From contig CM045758.1 of assembly GCA_025200525.1 (NCBI GenBank), forward strand, positions 164,218,761-164,282,760: DNA of 64,000 bases. Reading direction: 5' to 3'. Source of the DNA: Camellia lanceoleosa (lineage: Eukaryota; Streptophyta; Magnoliopsida; Ericales; Theaceae). Below the pieces are notes generated by a model. That model had not been told where the DNA came from. It saw only the letters and a program-made list of their open reading frames with translations, and did no database searches. Both the position numbers and the translations under genes were made by a program. Numbering within the stretch: position 1 is the first letter of the stretch; each line of letters opens with the position of its first letter. Below, piece after piece: positions 49,223-61,700 of the stretch.

Positions 49223-49701
49223 GGGTGTGTTTGGTTTGCGTTTTGAGATAAATTTTAAAAAAATAATAATAAAATAAAAATTGGAGAGAGTTTAAAAAAA
49301 GAAAAATGCCTAAGACCCCTAACTGGGGGTGCTGGGGGTCGTGCGTGTAGCCCACTGATTGGGCCAAAAAAAACTGTTTTTTTTATTTTTATTTTCAGCG
49401 AATAGGGGGCCGCCACATCACTTGGGGGTATGAATCACGGCCCTTAAAAAAAATTTTGGTTTGTTTGGTTATTTTGAAAATAGTTTAGGAGTTTGGGATG
49501 ATTTGATATTTTATTGTAATTGAGTAGATGTGTGTGAGAAAAAAAGTGATCGAGAATGAGAAAAGAGAAAGAAAAAGTGATTGATTGATGTGTTGAAGAG
49601 AACAAGTGATTTTGGAAAAAAAATTCAAAAAATTTGAACCAAACAAAATTTTAAAAAATTTTCTAAAAAATTATATCTTGAAATACAAATCAAACAAGCC
49701 C
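49223..49701. mobile_element. TIR element hosting a nested MITE
   Basis: The left end GGGTGTGTTTGGTTTGCGTT and inverted right end GGGCTTGTTTGATTTGTATT are similar through the first 28 bp. No convincing target duplication. The interior is split by the short MITE at 49301-49443. Confidence 0.5.
49301..49443. mobile_element. Short MITE (family M, copy 3), nested
   Basis: Starts GAAAAATGCCTAAGACCCC, alignable with the GGAAAATGA..TTGGACCC start of the other two copies, and ends with a weaker inverted match. A perfect 9-bp repeat ttaaaaaaa flanks it (49292-49300, 49444-49452), although this is low-complexity. Confidence 0.6.
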
Positions 49702-49930
49702 AAAGAATTTTTATAAAAGTTTTAAGTGATATCGTAACACATCTTTCTTACCAATTATTAAAATATGTAATAATCTTGATACACAAATCTTAAAGCATGA
49801 TTCAATTATTAGTAATGTATTGACACACAAGGATTTAAGGCAAAACAAAATCCCATGCCTTAAAAATCTCTCCCATCTCTAACACACAGCATAACCCCAC
49901 ACAAACGAGAAACTTCATCAACATTTAGCA

Positions 49931-49959
<29 letters not shown>
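49931..49959. repeat. (CT)n microsatellite upstream of the ZF-HD gene
   Basis: About 14 CT units, 390 bp before the start codon. GA/CT repeats near plant promoters can bind GAGA-binding (BBR/BPC) factors, so this may be regulatory. Confidence 0.8.
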
Positions 49960-49962
<3 letters not shown>

Positions 49963-50151
49963 AATGTTTTTTTGGGTGGATACTCGCTCTGAATGATGGT
50001 AATGCCAAAAAGAGAATGAAGAAAACAAATTGCTCTCTCTACACACATTGTCCATCTCGTGAAATGCATTAATGATCATAAGCATACTCAAGAAGAGAGG
50101 CAGTTGATTCTTGTGTTATGAAAAATTGCATTTAAGCTCAGTAAATTCACA

Positions 50152-50158
50152 TATAAAG
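50152..50158 (+). promoter_or_regulatory. TATA box of the ZF-HD gene
   Basis: TATAAAG lies 189 bp before the ATG in an AT-rich context. The leader would be about 160 nt and is pyrimidine-rich. Confidence 0.5.
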
Positions 50159-50346
50159 CATCTAGTGCCCCATACTCTTCTTCAACATCTTCTGTCTAGG
50201 ACCCATTAAAAATTCCTCAAAATCCTTTCTTGTCCAACCCCAACCTTAGGCCATCATTTCGATATTTAGTCTCAAGTCTCAAAAAATTTTGAGCCGCTAT
50301 CATTTCTCTCTCTTTTAGTCTCCCACAAGTATATCAAGAGAGGGAG

Positions 50347-50985
50347 ATGAGCATTTCAAGCCAAGAAAGGGAAAATGGTAATGGGTCCCAAAATGCCATA
50401 TCCTCTGATTTGGGTACATTTCGTGGCCCAGAAGGACAGAGACCGGCCTACATGGAAGCCACGAGGTACCGGGAATGCCTCAAAAACCACGCAGCCGCCA
50501 TAGGCGGGAATGCCACAGACGGGTGTGGAGAGTTCATGCCTGCCGGCGAAGAAGGTACACTTGCGGCCCTAAAATGCTCAGCCTGTAACTGCCACAGGAA
50601 CTTCCACAGAAAAGAGATACAAGGCCATGATCATTGTTTTTGCTATCGACTCAACACTGTTGGGGTAGGCCCAGAGCTTGTAGGGTACCCTACAATGGGG
50701 CCTCATCAGATGATAATGCCCTGCAAAATAAGGTACCCTACGAGCTCATCGGGTGATGATCAGGGAGTGAAGAAGAGATTTAGGACAAAGTTTAGTAAAG
50801 AACAAAAGGAGAAGATGTTGGGATTTGCAGAGAAGGCTGGATGGAAGCTACAGAAGTTGGAGGAGAGTGTAGTGCAGCAATTCTGCCAAGAGATTGGGAT
50901 CAAGAGGAGAGTACTTAAAGTGTGGATGCACAACAATAAACACAATTTGGCCAAGAAAAACACCTTGGCCTCCACTACTACTTGA
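50347..50985 (+). CDS. Zinc-finger homeodomain (ZF-HD/ZHD) transcription factor
   Basis: Intronless, 212 codons plus TGA, as is usual for this plant family. Residues about 40-90 form the ZF-HD dimerisation domain ([38 protein letters not shown]) with the expected Cys/His set. Residues about 142-204 form the atypical homeodomain ([16 protein letters not shown], third helix [11 protein letters not shown]). The family works in the nucleus as homo- or heterodimers that bind ATTA-core sites, with roles in floral, leaf and stress gene control. The protein is rather short; the linker of about 50 residues is Pro/Gly-rich. I cannot assign the exact ZHD number. The reading frame is intact and the start is the first ATG of the frame. 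Confidence 0.93.
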   Translation: MSISSQERENGNGSQNAISSDLGTFRGPEGQRPAYMEATRYRECLKNHAAAIGGNATDGCGEFMPAGEEGTLAALKCSACNCHRNFHRKEIQGHDHCFCYRLNTVGVGPELVGYPTMGPHQMIMPCKIRYPTSSSGDDQGVKKRFRTKFSKEQKEKMLGFAEKAGWKLQKLEESVVQQFCQEIGIKRRVLKVWMHNNKHNLAKKNTLASTTT

Positions 50986-52373
50986 AAGTTGAATCACTAT
51001 TTCCCTTCCTATTCATTCTAGTGCAGCCTTAAATTTAGCAGATTAGGGGTATCTGGTGACTGTCTCCGGACTGTTCATCTTGTAGGTCTACTGAGCGTAT
51101 CATTCATGCAAAAAATCAAGTTGGTTAAATATCATGATTGGATCACATTTGTCTTGAAAAATTAATAATATCTGATTTTTTTTGTATGAATAATCTATTT
51201 ACAGGCCCTACAAGTGCATGCTTCAAATTAAAAGGTGAGCTCGGAATGGATTGATTTATTTATCTGCATTGGGCACAACAGCGACTCCAAATCCCTATCT
51301 ACGTTCTTTCTCTCCAAGTGCACTGTAGTATCTATTTTCACACCTTTTAGAAGCATTCTATTCTCAAAGTCATACATGTACGTCTAGTGTAATCAATACT
51401 TGAGAAATATTTGGGATGTTTTGTATTTCTTTCTAGAGACACAAATGTATCCAAGTCATGGTTGATGCCCATGTCTCTGAACTTTAGTAGTTATGTTTCC
51501 TTTGTTTTACTTTTCCATTTTAATTTGCCATTCTCTAATTTCTTCTTCTTCTTCCACAACATACATTTTCCAATTTTGATTGGAAGAAAAAAAAAAATCA
51601 AATAATGTTTTTCCATAACATAGGTTCAAATCATATAAACTGTCGCTTCCCATGCAAGATTAAAGTTGCGTGCATCTGACATTTTTCAAATCCCACTAAC
51701 AATAACATCACACTTGTGACTTGTCTCTTTACAGTTTCTTCCCAAGAGTGATGCACGTATTGGATGCATCTAATTCATCTCCTCACCACCTCAATACTTG
51801 GGCGAGAAAAATTGAAAAAGAAAACCAAAATGGAAGTAATGTGATTGGCTCCATAGCTATTTATTTGGATCCCTTAACATGTATAAGTGTTTCTAATTAC
51901 TTGCTTATCAACATCTTAAAAACACATTCATTAATTTATTAATTGCTTCGAAGCATAATGTCCACCAGTCAGTCATGCATATCCCTTTAAAACAATCAAG
52001 GCAACAAACAAACAGTTACGCAAACCCTTAAGTTGATTACCTGATTGTTACAACAATACTATATAACAAATTATTATTTTTTAGATGAGACCCACATCAT
52101 CATACTAAATTTTATTACATAGTATATTTTTTATTTTTATTTATTTATTTTTGAATACCAAACGTTTTTTCAAAGATTGCTAAAGCTAATGTTATAAATA
52201 GATATCATTAAACTAATTCAGTGAAAAAACCGCAGCAGTAATGCAAACCTCAACATTCTGTATCTAATCCTTCTATAGATTTTAAGTTAGCAATCAACTT
52301 GTGTTTGAATAACATTGAAATTGAAATTGAAATGGATGTGATGTTGCTACAACAACAATGGTTAGCAACTCAA

Positions 52374-52409
<36 letters not shown>

Positions 52410-53289
52410 AGCAGATACATCATGGACCGACTTTAATAACTTTTTATTTTCAAACAAGAAGAAGTAGAGACTTTTTATCGAATTCAAATAACCTTTTATT
52501 AATTTCAGCATATTTTTACCCTTACTTTCAAAATAATTTTTACCCCAGTCTCCATAGAAACTAATCAATGGGCCACCTATTAGCCTTTGTCAATAGATTA
52601 GGGGGGTGGGGGAATCGTAAGCGATAATTAATGCTTTTGATAATCCTAATTGTATTTATTATAATTATAATAAGGACCATTATTTATGATTAAAGGGCGG
52701 CTGGTGGTGGATTTAGGGGTTGGCTAGTGCTGATTTCAAATTTTTTCTTTTTTCTTTTTTCTTACTTTTGGTGTTTACTAGCTATTATTATTAATGCCTA
52801 TTTAGATTAGATGATTCTTGTTTAGATGTTTATTATTTAGTAGACTTAATACAAAGTGTTGATTACATAAACACACTTTAGACTTTGATGCTGAGAGTTA
52901 GGTCAATTAATGATTGTAGTTCTTATTCATCAAAGAATGTCCTAGGGAAGAGTGAAGAAAATTAGAAAAGTATCAAACTTTTTTCTTTTTTTCCTATTTT
53001 CCATTTATATGAAAAGAAACTTAATTTATGTAATTCTATTCTTCATTTGTATCCTATAAACATCTTCCTCTAGTTGCAAATTTGCAATACAATTGATGTC
53101 TTATTGGAGAAATTATTTACAATAATGAAAAAAAAAAAATCGTAGAATTTAATCATGCAATATTTTAAATCTTGAAATTTTAATTTTCTCAATTTAAATT
53201 ATTAGATTTTGATTCGATCTTAATCTCAATCACCCATTCATATTTGTAAAGTGGAATGGATAAGAAAAAGGGAGAATTTAGTCATTATA
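50986..53289. other. 3' flank of ZF-HD gene and gene-free spacer
   Basis: Probable 3' UTR then AT-rich DNA. A TA repeat lies at 52379-52406. No other gene is supported. Confidence 0.45.
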
Positions 53290-53660
53290 CCTCTACTAGC
53301 TCCACCACTCCCGCCACCCATTCCTTCAAATCTACCGCCCTTCATCATACCCAACCATTGCCTCAATCAGATCAACTACTATCAGCTTTACGTAACTACC
53401 AGCTCCATCAAATCAATCACTGCTCACCCTATACAACCATCGCCTCTTTTAGATCCACCACCGTCCCATCTCCTTTGCACCAGCTCTCTCAGATCCACCA
53501 CCCCAACCCCCTCCGCTATCATCTCCCTCAAATCCACCACCTCAACACTACCTCACCACCCCTTTTTTACTCAAATCCACCCACCCAACACTACATCACC
53601 ACCTTTTTTAGATACACCACCTCTACTCTCCCACTCTACTACCTTCCTTAGATCAACGAC
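53290..53660. repeat. Degenerate C-rich repeat region
   Basis: The phrase tc(a/t)aatccaccacc, variably spaced at 35-60 bp, recurs about eight times. This keeps two plus-strand frames open (Ser/Thr/Pro-rich) without resembling a protein family. A decayed minisatellite is the simplest reading. Confidence 0.6.
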
Positions 53661-53936
53661 CCGTCACTTCTTCTATAATTGGCAAAATCAAAAAAATACA
53701 TGAATTGCAAAATACAACAAACAATAAGGAGAACGAGGGACGAACAAATCAATGATGTGAATGAGGAACGAACAAATCACACCAAATGATGAGAAATTGA
53801 ATTCATAGAATAAAAGTAACACGATAGGGACGAGGTGGGCTTTTCTCGGAGGACAGTGATGAAGATGGGTCATAATCTCCCTCAACGATTTACTGTGGAG
53901 TGATGGGTGGTCAAGGAAAATGGGAGAGGGGGTAAA

Positions 53937-55045
53937 GGCCCGTTTGGTAGAGCTGTGAAAAAATGATTATAGATTATGGTTTAACAGATTATGACTTATA
54001 ACTGTGAACATAAACTATTAACCTGTTTGATACAGTTGTGAGATTATGGATTTAATTAGCAAATTATAATTTATAATTGTGAAAATAAGCTGTTAACCTG
54101 TTTGATGCAGCTGTGAGATTATGAATTTAAGTAGTACAGTAGTGTTTGGTTAATAAGTTGTAAAATAGTTTTTTACTGTATAATTGTTCTTTTTGTCCTT
54201 ATATGATATAAAAATGATTATTTTGTCATTTTTTCAATTTTAATTTTTTTTTAAAAATATTTCATTAATAAAAGTTAATATAATTAGTATTAATTAGTAT
54301 CAATTAATATAAAAATTGATACATTTGCTAAAAATGTAATGGAAGTATTATTATCACAATTATTTTCATTATAAATTAATTAGTATTAATTAATTTCTTA
54401 ATTAGTATCAATTAATACTAAAATTATTAATTACTATCAATTAATGTCTTAATTAGTCTCAATTAATATTAAAATTATTAATTAATATTAATATTTAATT
54501 TTTATTAGTATCAATTAATATTAATAATCAACAAATGTTATTAATTAGTATCAATTAATAATTAATTCATTACAAAAGTATACAATATTAATTTATTAAT
54601 AATTAATACCAATTAATATTGATTTTTTTAATTAATATTGATTTTTTTTTCTTTGTCTTCAGAAATATACAATTTTTTATTTTTTAATTAATATAAAAAT
54701 ATACAATATGAATTTATTAATAATTAATACCAATTAATATTTATTTTTCAATTAATATTGATTTTTTTCTTTTTCTTCAGAAATATACAATTTTTTATTT
54801 TTTAATTAATATTAATATTAATATTTGGGTATTGACGAGGATATTTAAGTAATTTTAGCCCCCCACACTAGCTGTGCGCTTGAGTCAAAAATTTAAGCAC
54901 TCCCTAACCAACTTTTGAGATAAGCTGAGAAATAACTTTATTTAAACTATAAGCTGATTAACTTAAACTACACCAAACACAATATTTTAACTTAAATTAA
55001 GCTAAAAGTTAAAATAAACAACTTATAAACTCTACCAAACAGGCC
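53937..55045. mobile_element. 1.1-kb AT-rich TIR element
   Basis: Ends GGCCCGTTTGGTAGAG and, inverted, GGCCTGTTTGGTAGAG (15 of 16 match). TAAA flanks both sides (53933-53936, 55046-55049). The interior is non-coding, with a 75-bp tandem repeat at about 54000-54130 (aacctgtttgat(a/g)cag) and many attaattagtatcaattaat phrases. Confidence 0.6.
54575..54816. repeat. 121-bp tandem duplication
   Basis: tacaatat.aatttattaata occurs at 54581 and 54702, and each copy ends in cttcagaaatatacaatttt. Nearly identical units, so younger than the element that contains them. Confidence 0.85.
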
Positions 55046-55049
55046 TAAA

Positions 55050-58000
55050 GTGGTGGGAAAATTGGAAAGGGGAGGGTGGCAGTGGAATAGGAGGAGAGCG
55101 GTCAAATTTCATCTTAACCAAATCCATACTAGAAAATAAAATTTCTTTTTCACCTTCCTTCATTTCATTTCAATTTCTATCACTTATCACTCTTATTTTT
55201 CATCGTTTCTTTCACACAAATCAAACGGCTTATTATGCTTCGTTTAACTATAAAGAAAAAATAGTACGTAAAAGTAATAGAATGTGAGAAAAATATTTAT
55301 TTTTTTTAGTATACATTTGATTACAATAAAAAAAATTCGAACAAAAAATATCAAGAATTTCTTAATTTTAATTATAGATTAACTCCTTACATGTACAAAT
55401 TTAAATTTTCTCATTTTTTCTTTTAATTTTTACAATAAATTAAAAGCTTTGTTATAACAAACTCCACCTTAGGTTAGCTCAAAAACAAAAAAGAAAAAAA
55501 AAACTCCACCCTTTGGAAGTGCCACACATTTCCCTTCAGACTTGGTCATCAACTTTAGGATCCTAAAATTAGTCGAGATGTGTGCAAACTGACCCGGATA
55601 CCTAGTTATCTATATACATATATATAAAAAGAGTAGCAATTCCCTTCAAAATTTGCCAACTCTCTGCAATAATACCAATTGGGATAGTGTTCAGATTGAC
55701 TTAATTAGTCGAAACTGGGATTGGCATAAATGTATTCCTCTCTTTCAAAAAATTTCACCCCATTACCATGGGAAAACTAGTTGAATTCACCATTTTAAGA
55801 TTCCTTCCTCAAGTTTTTGAACAAAGTCTGAAGCCAGTTGATACCCTTGTACAAATCAGTAACATCACAAGTTCATAACCCAGAAACTAGTCCAAGTGCT
55901 AGGTATTCATACATGCAGTTTATCTTCAATTCAAGGGTGTGAGAGAATACAATCGACATGTGCGGACCTCAGTTCTCGTTTATGACTGACAACGTATATA
56001 CCTAATTTATTCTTTGGTAACTGCATTCGTAATCCTCAAAACTCGGTGTCAAAGCAACCCACCATCACCTTTGAAACCATGGACCTTGCAAAAGGGATGT
56101 AGCTCAAGCTATACCTGTTAAATCACATGAAAGAACGAAAGAGAATTATTTTATACCAAAATGAGAAAAATAGAACAGATGAAGTTTTACGAGAGAGAAT
56201 CGAAGCAGTGACTTGGGCACCAGAGGTGGTGATCGGAGTGTCGCTGAAGGTCAAAAGAGTGTCCGAAGGATGGTCAGAGCTGATTGGAGGGTGGCTGGAG
56301 GTCTATCAGCCAGTGGTGGCCCGTGGATAAAGGTCGTACCCGGCAGTGAGTGGTGGCCGGAGGTAGTAGGGGAGGAACGAAGGAATGAAAACTTATATTA
56401 AAAACAAAAGAAAATATTTTTTTGCAGCTCGAGTTTATTAATTGTGCAAATAAATTAATTGTAATAGTTTACCAACATCAGTTAGATGAAGACTAGAACT
56501 CAATGAATCAACTGTTCCTCCAGAATTGATAAGTAATAGGCAAACAGGGTACAATATGAAGTTTCAATTGGAAATTTCAATCTTAAAATTAGTAAGGAAT
56601 GAAACAAGAGGATAGGTTCATATGCATTAGAAAGGAAACAGGCCCCTACATCCACCACCAGTGTTGACGTAGACCATAGCAAGATTAAGAAAATTCTTTG
56701 CATCGCCTTGATGCAATCTAATAAAGTTTGATTATTTATCAAAAAGAAAATGAAAAATTAAAGCAGCAAAATTTGGAATTGGATGGTTTCAAGCAGGAAC
56801 CAATTGGAACCCCTTTTATAATTAAGTTTTTTCTAACCTTCCTCAAGTCTTCTTTTATGATTAGATATAAATCTAGTCAGTCTTCCATACGTTTGTTTGG
56901 ATTTTTGGAAATGAACTGTTGGGCTCGCCCATGGATCATATTATATGTTCTTTATTTGATTTAGATGAGTTTCAAAGAAGTCTTAGTCTCCAAATTTCGA
57001 CATCAAAGTGTTTTTCTAAGCACGTAAAAAACTATGCAACTCTTCTAATCAGTATAAGTAGTTCTTTTAGAGAATTTTATAAAGCTTTTGAAGCTCTATT
57101 ATGAATTGTGTGATGCAATTCTAATCAATTGCAGACGCAGAAACTAAAACATACACTTTTATAAGCATAAAAATTAAAAATATCATTAAACCCGCAAATA
57201 AAATTCTTAAATCAATATTAAGATAGACATGGACAAAACAAAAAACAAGAAAAAAAGGATTATATAGATAGTATCTCCATAGGCATACCACAGGCATGAC
57301 CGTAGACATACCATGGGTAGGAAAAGACTACTGTACACCCCTACAAAAAAGTGCATACCATACGCATCTCCAATCTTAGCCATTAGATTTTAAAAAATTG
57401 AATCTAAACCATTCATTTGGTTCATAACTAACACCACCATTAGATTCATAACCAAAACCAACCACTATGGGTCATAACGAAACACAATTATGGATCATAA
57501 TAACCAAAAACCACTAGTTTCATACCCCATTTTGAGCCCATTTTAATTTGATATTTAAGTCCCATCATAACCACTTCAAGCCACAACAGGTCATAACTAA
57601 AAACCACTAAAATCAGAACTAGGTGAATGAGACTTGAGACTCGAAATTGTTTTTTGTGGGGGGTATCCCTTTGCAATTTACAGACTAAGAAACCAAAACG
57701 CTACAAATTAATGGAATTTTTTTCACCTTAGCCGGGCCCTAGTCCACATTACGTGCTCTAATTCTCCTATCAACACTACCTTGCTAGCCTACTGTGTAGC
57801 AGCTGCCCTAGCCCACAACATGTGCTCTAATTCTCCTATCAACACTACCTTGCTAGCCTATTGTCTCTCCATCTCTCTTTCACCCCGTTGCTTAATTTGA
57901 AGTTTGAACCACGCGATTTGAACTGTGACTGGATCTAAGAAAAAAGCTAAATATAATTTCTATAACAGTTGAAATGATCAATTAAGTAAAATTACATGAC

Positions 58001-58742
58001 GTGAGGATCACATGCATATTTTTCCTGTACATGCAATGCTGCACCATTGATAAAGCGTTGAACCAAAGTCCAAACATCGTTTTAGAAGCTAGAAAGTGTC
58101 ATTTCATCAACTCTAAGCACTAGAAATGCAAATAGACTCAAACCTTGACAGCCAAAGTAATTTGTCCACAAATTTTTTTAGTAATTTCCAAATAATGTTT
58201 GACAACCAAGAGTAGAGTCACAAATTGCAACATTTTCCAAATGCAAAAGGTAAGATAGGACATGGGCACATCTCAGATCTCATGTGTATCACATTGAAAT
58301 ATTAAGTACATAAACCAAATTTGTGAGGTCTGCTTTTATAAAAACAAGGAGAAATTGGAAAGAGAAACAACAAAATGGAAGAGTTTACAATAGTTTTGAC
58401 CAGTTCATAAATTGGTCAGACTAATAAAACAAAAACACTTGGGCCTATCTTGTATAGCTTTTGTAAGACTACTTCTTGTTGTTGAAAATCAATACCAAAA
58501 TAAAAATAGCACAGGAAATGAAATGGAAGAGTGCTTTTTACAATTATTTTTGAAATTTTCCTGCAAAGGGGACTCTTTTGGGAAACATAAAAAACAATCA
58601 TTTTGCATTATATTTCATTGTCTTCATTTTCAAACCTTCAAAAACTTCAAATGAAAAGGTTTCTTAAAACAGTTCAAGATGGCCCCTAAATTACATTGTA
58701 ATCTTCTAAAAAGAAGTCTATTGTTTAAGGAGTGTAAGAAGT
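55050..58742. other. Gene-free spacer downstream of the SFT2-like gene
   Basis: No supported gene. A GC-richer patch at about 56200-56380 (repeated gtggtgg and ccggagg phrases) looks like part of a decayed transposon. Short phrases around cataaccaaaaccaac recur at 57420-57600. A 68-bp duplication is listed separately. Confidence 0.4.
57736..57871. repeat. 68-bp tandem duplication
   Basis: Units start at 57736 and 57804, both beginning gcccta and sharing gtgctctaattctcctatca and ccttgctagcct. Confidence 0.85.
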
Positions 58743-61700
58743 TCAGTCTTGAACAACAGTAGCGACAGTGCACACTTCCTTACTAGAATTGTTGAGCATA
58801 CTGAGTGAGATCTGAATGATCAACCAGGAGGAACATAACCAATACAATGAACAAGGGAATACCATACCACACCTGCTTTTGTACCATGATAATCTCACTC
58901 GGCATAAATTTGATGCATGCAAAGCAACACAATCTTGTTCCAATGATTATGAACTTAGCCTCTCCAGAAAGCCAATCCCCACCCCTGGGTCCCTCAGCTA
59001 GGAGAGGATAGGGTGCTCTCAGATTTTCTAAGAGAATATCTTCCCTGCACCACTGATACCTGACCCACTAATGACAGGCCGCTCTTGATCTTTCTCTATA
59101 GACATAGTGAACCAGGTGTACTACTTCCCAACCTTCTGTCAACCATGATTCTCTTATGAGTTTTTGCTAATTCCCATTCCTTATTTTTCTAAGAAGCCCT
59201 CAATAGGACAACCCACACACACTCGCTTTCTATTTAGTGTCCTGTATGGCCCAGAAAACCCTAGTTCGTACCTTAACAAGCAAAGCTAATGCGACCTCCG
59301 GCCTGGATAAGCCCCGCCCCCCCCCCCCCCCCCCCCCCTCTCTCTTTTAACGCTTTGGAATTACTAGCTGACTTAGCATTACTAGCTATCTTCAATTCAA
59401 TTAGGACCAGAGTCTAACTTTAGTATTAAATGAGTCCACCTATCCTCAAAACTTAAATAAATGTAGTTTGATATTTTCTTGGAAAAAACCTAATCAAATA
59501 CTTTCAATGAGTCCATCTAACTTACTAGCCTTTGGTTTTTGGGTGTTTTGTACAGCTGGGTGTCAGGAAGGGTGAATCCAGATTTATTTGTTCTCTTAGA
59601 CTTTGTTGATGATATAGTTGGTTAGGCCACCGTTTTGCGGGGTTTGGTTTTGTATTCTTTTGGCATCTTCTTGATATTGTGGTAATAAAATTTCATTTAT
59701 CAAAAACAGTTAGAAGAAAGAAGGAATCATTCGATTTCCTGGACAAAAATATATGTCGTTTGCTATTTTCTTGGAAAAGACCTGATATATTTTAGTTCTC
59801 TCGTTATTATTTAGATTGTTCATGGTGCATTCAGTTTTTCTACATCAATTTGGCATCAAAATGGCACGTCAGGCAAGACAGAACCATTTGATCTCCGCAT
59901 GGTTTCTAAGATGTCTCATTAATGAAAAATGATAACTTGTAATAATAAACGCCTTTGGTCTCTGTGCTGATCACAGAATCCAACAGAATAGGAAATAAGT
60001 GCACTCTGTTTGTGACAAAAACAATGCATGCAAGCCAGTCAAAGGCTGATCATACATAATCACCCTCATAATAAAGAAAAGCACCTCATGAAGAGATATA
60101 TGAGCAATTTGACATACCAAACAAGTGCACCAAACTCCAATATGATTGCCAAAATTGTCAACAGCTTGTTATGAACCTGCTCGATTCAATCAATGAGAAA
60201 TGATGTAACATTTGAAACCAAAAAGTATCCTTCAGCTTGTAAATATGGAAGGGACGAATGTGTTTAATGAAACAAAAAGAATGAAAGACTCACATAGAGT
60301 GCACAAAAGAGGGCAATTATCATGCTTGCAATGAATATAGCAGTTGCATAAATACGAACGGGGTCAAGCATCATTGTCACTTGCCGTTTGGGGCCTATAA
60401 GAAATGCTGTGCTGCCATACAAAAGACTCCAACTTAGGATCTGAAATACAAAGAACTGCAAAAACTGAGAAATTTTATGAGGGCATCAAAAAATTATAAA
60501 TAAATACAGCAATTTTAATTTCTGATTAGGAGCAAAATAAAAACAACATCAAAACTCAGTATGAAAATCATTTTCGAAAAACCGAAAACAAAACTTTAAA
60601 ACTTTCTATGTACTAAAATGAAACTTAGAATATATATATATATATATTCAAGTTCTAGACAAGATAACACCCTGGTAGAGCTTCTAAAATTTTAGAGAGG
60701 TACCAAGATGAGTAAAAGGAGAAGAAAGGTGTGGAATAAAACACCATTGTATTTGATGTGGTGTTTGTGAGGGTAAAGGAATCAAAGATCTTTTGAGAGG
60801 GTGGAGCATTCAGTGCATATTGTAAAGAGTAATTTTTTGAGCTAGTATAGTAGGGTGATGAAAAGGGTGAGTACTTTATTTGATTCAATCTTTGGAATTT
60901 CTTGACTCTATGGAATCTTAAAGAGATTTACAAGAGGATCTCCTTTGTTTTCTTTTGTATTGAGTGGTGCCCCCTCGGCACCTTTTTTACTATTTTTATA
61001 CAATAAAAAACTATATTGAGGTAAAAAATAGTTACTTCCAAAAATTATATCAATAAAAAACTATATTGAGGTAAAAAATAGTTACTTCCAAAAATTATAT
61101 CAAAACCATAACCTTTACCAAGTATTTATCTAGATCCTATCATACCAAAACATCTTTTTCTTTTCCTTTTCTTCTTGATCTAATATCATATCAATACTTC
61201 AAACAATTAATTTAATTCTCTAATAGTTTTTGCCAAGACACTATCAGCGTTACGCTTATTGATTCTCCTGGTTCTTTTTTTTTTCACATTTTATATTAAG
61301 ATCATGTGCTACCAAATTTTATCATTTAATACTATACCTAGCCCTGCCAAATTATTTTTTTCTTATTTCTTTAATCCAACATTTCATACTTAATATTATC
61401 AATTTAATCCTTCAAAGAAATTTTCCTGCAAAACATCAATTTTTAAGCTTTTTTTTTTTCCATCTTATAACAGGGGTCACTAGTTCGATGGCTAAAACAC
61501 AGCCTGCCAACCTTGAAGTTGTGGGTTCAAACTTGACGCCAACCACTTTGTGTCGTAATGCCAAAAGGTTAGGTTTATACCCAGTCTACCCCCCATCTAA
61601 TGGGAACTAAATTGGGCTTACCTTCTTTTTTTTTCCATCTTACACATACACATTAATGTTGGACTCTCTCTCTCTCTCTCTATTTATCTTTAAATTAATA

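Noticed and set aside
50760..50975. Minus-strand 71-codon frame
   Set aside because: Shadow of the homeodomain-coding strand of the ZF-HD gene.
53251..53703. Two overlapping plus-strand frames rich in Ser, Thr and Pro
   Set aside because: Open only because of a degenerate C-rich repeat. No start context, splice sites or family similarity.
58412..58654. 80-codon plus-strand frame and its opposite
   Set aside because: Random-looking composition in a non-coding region, no splice or promoter context.
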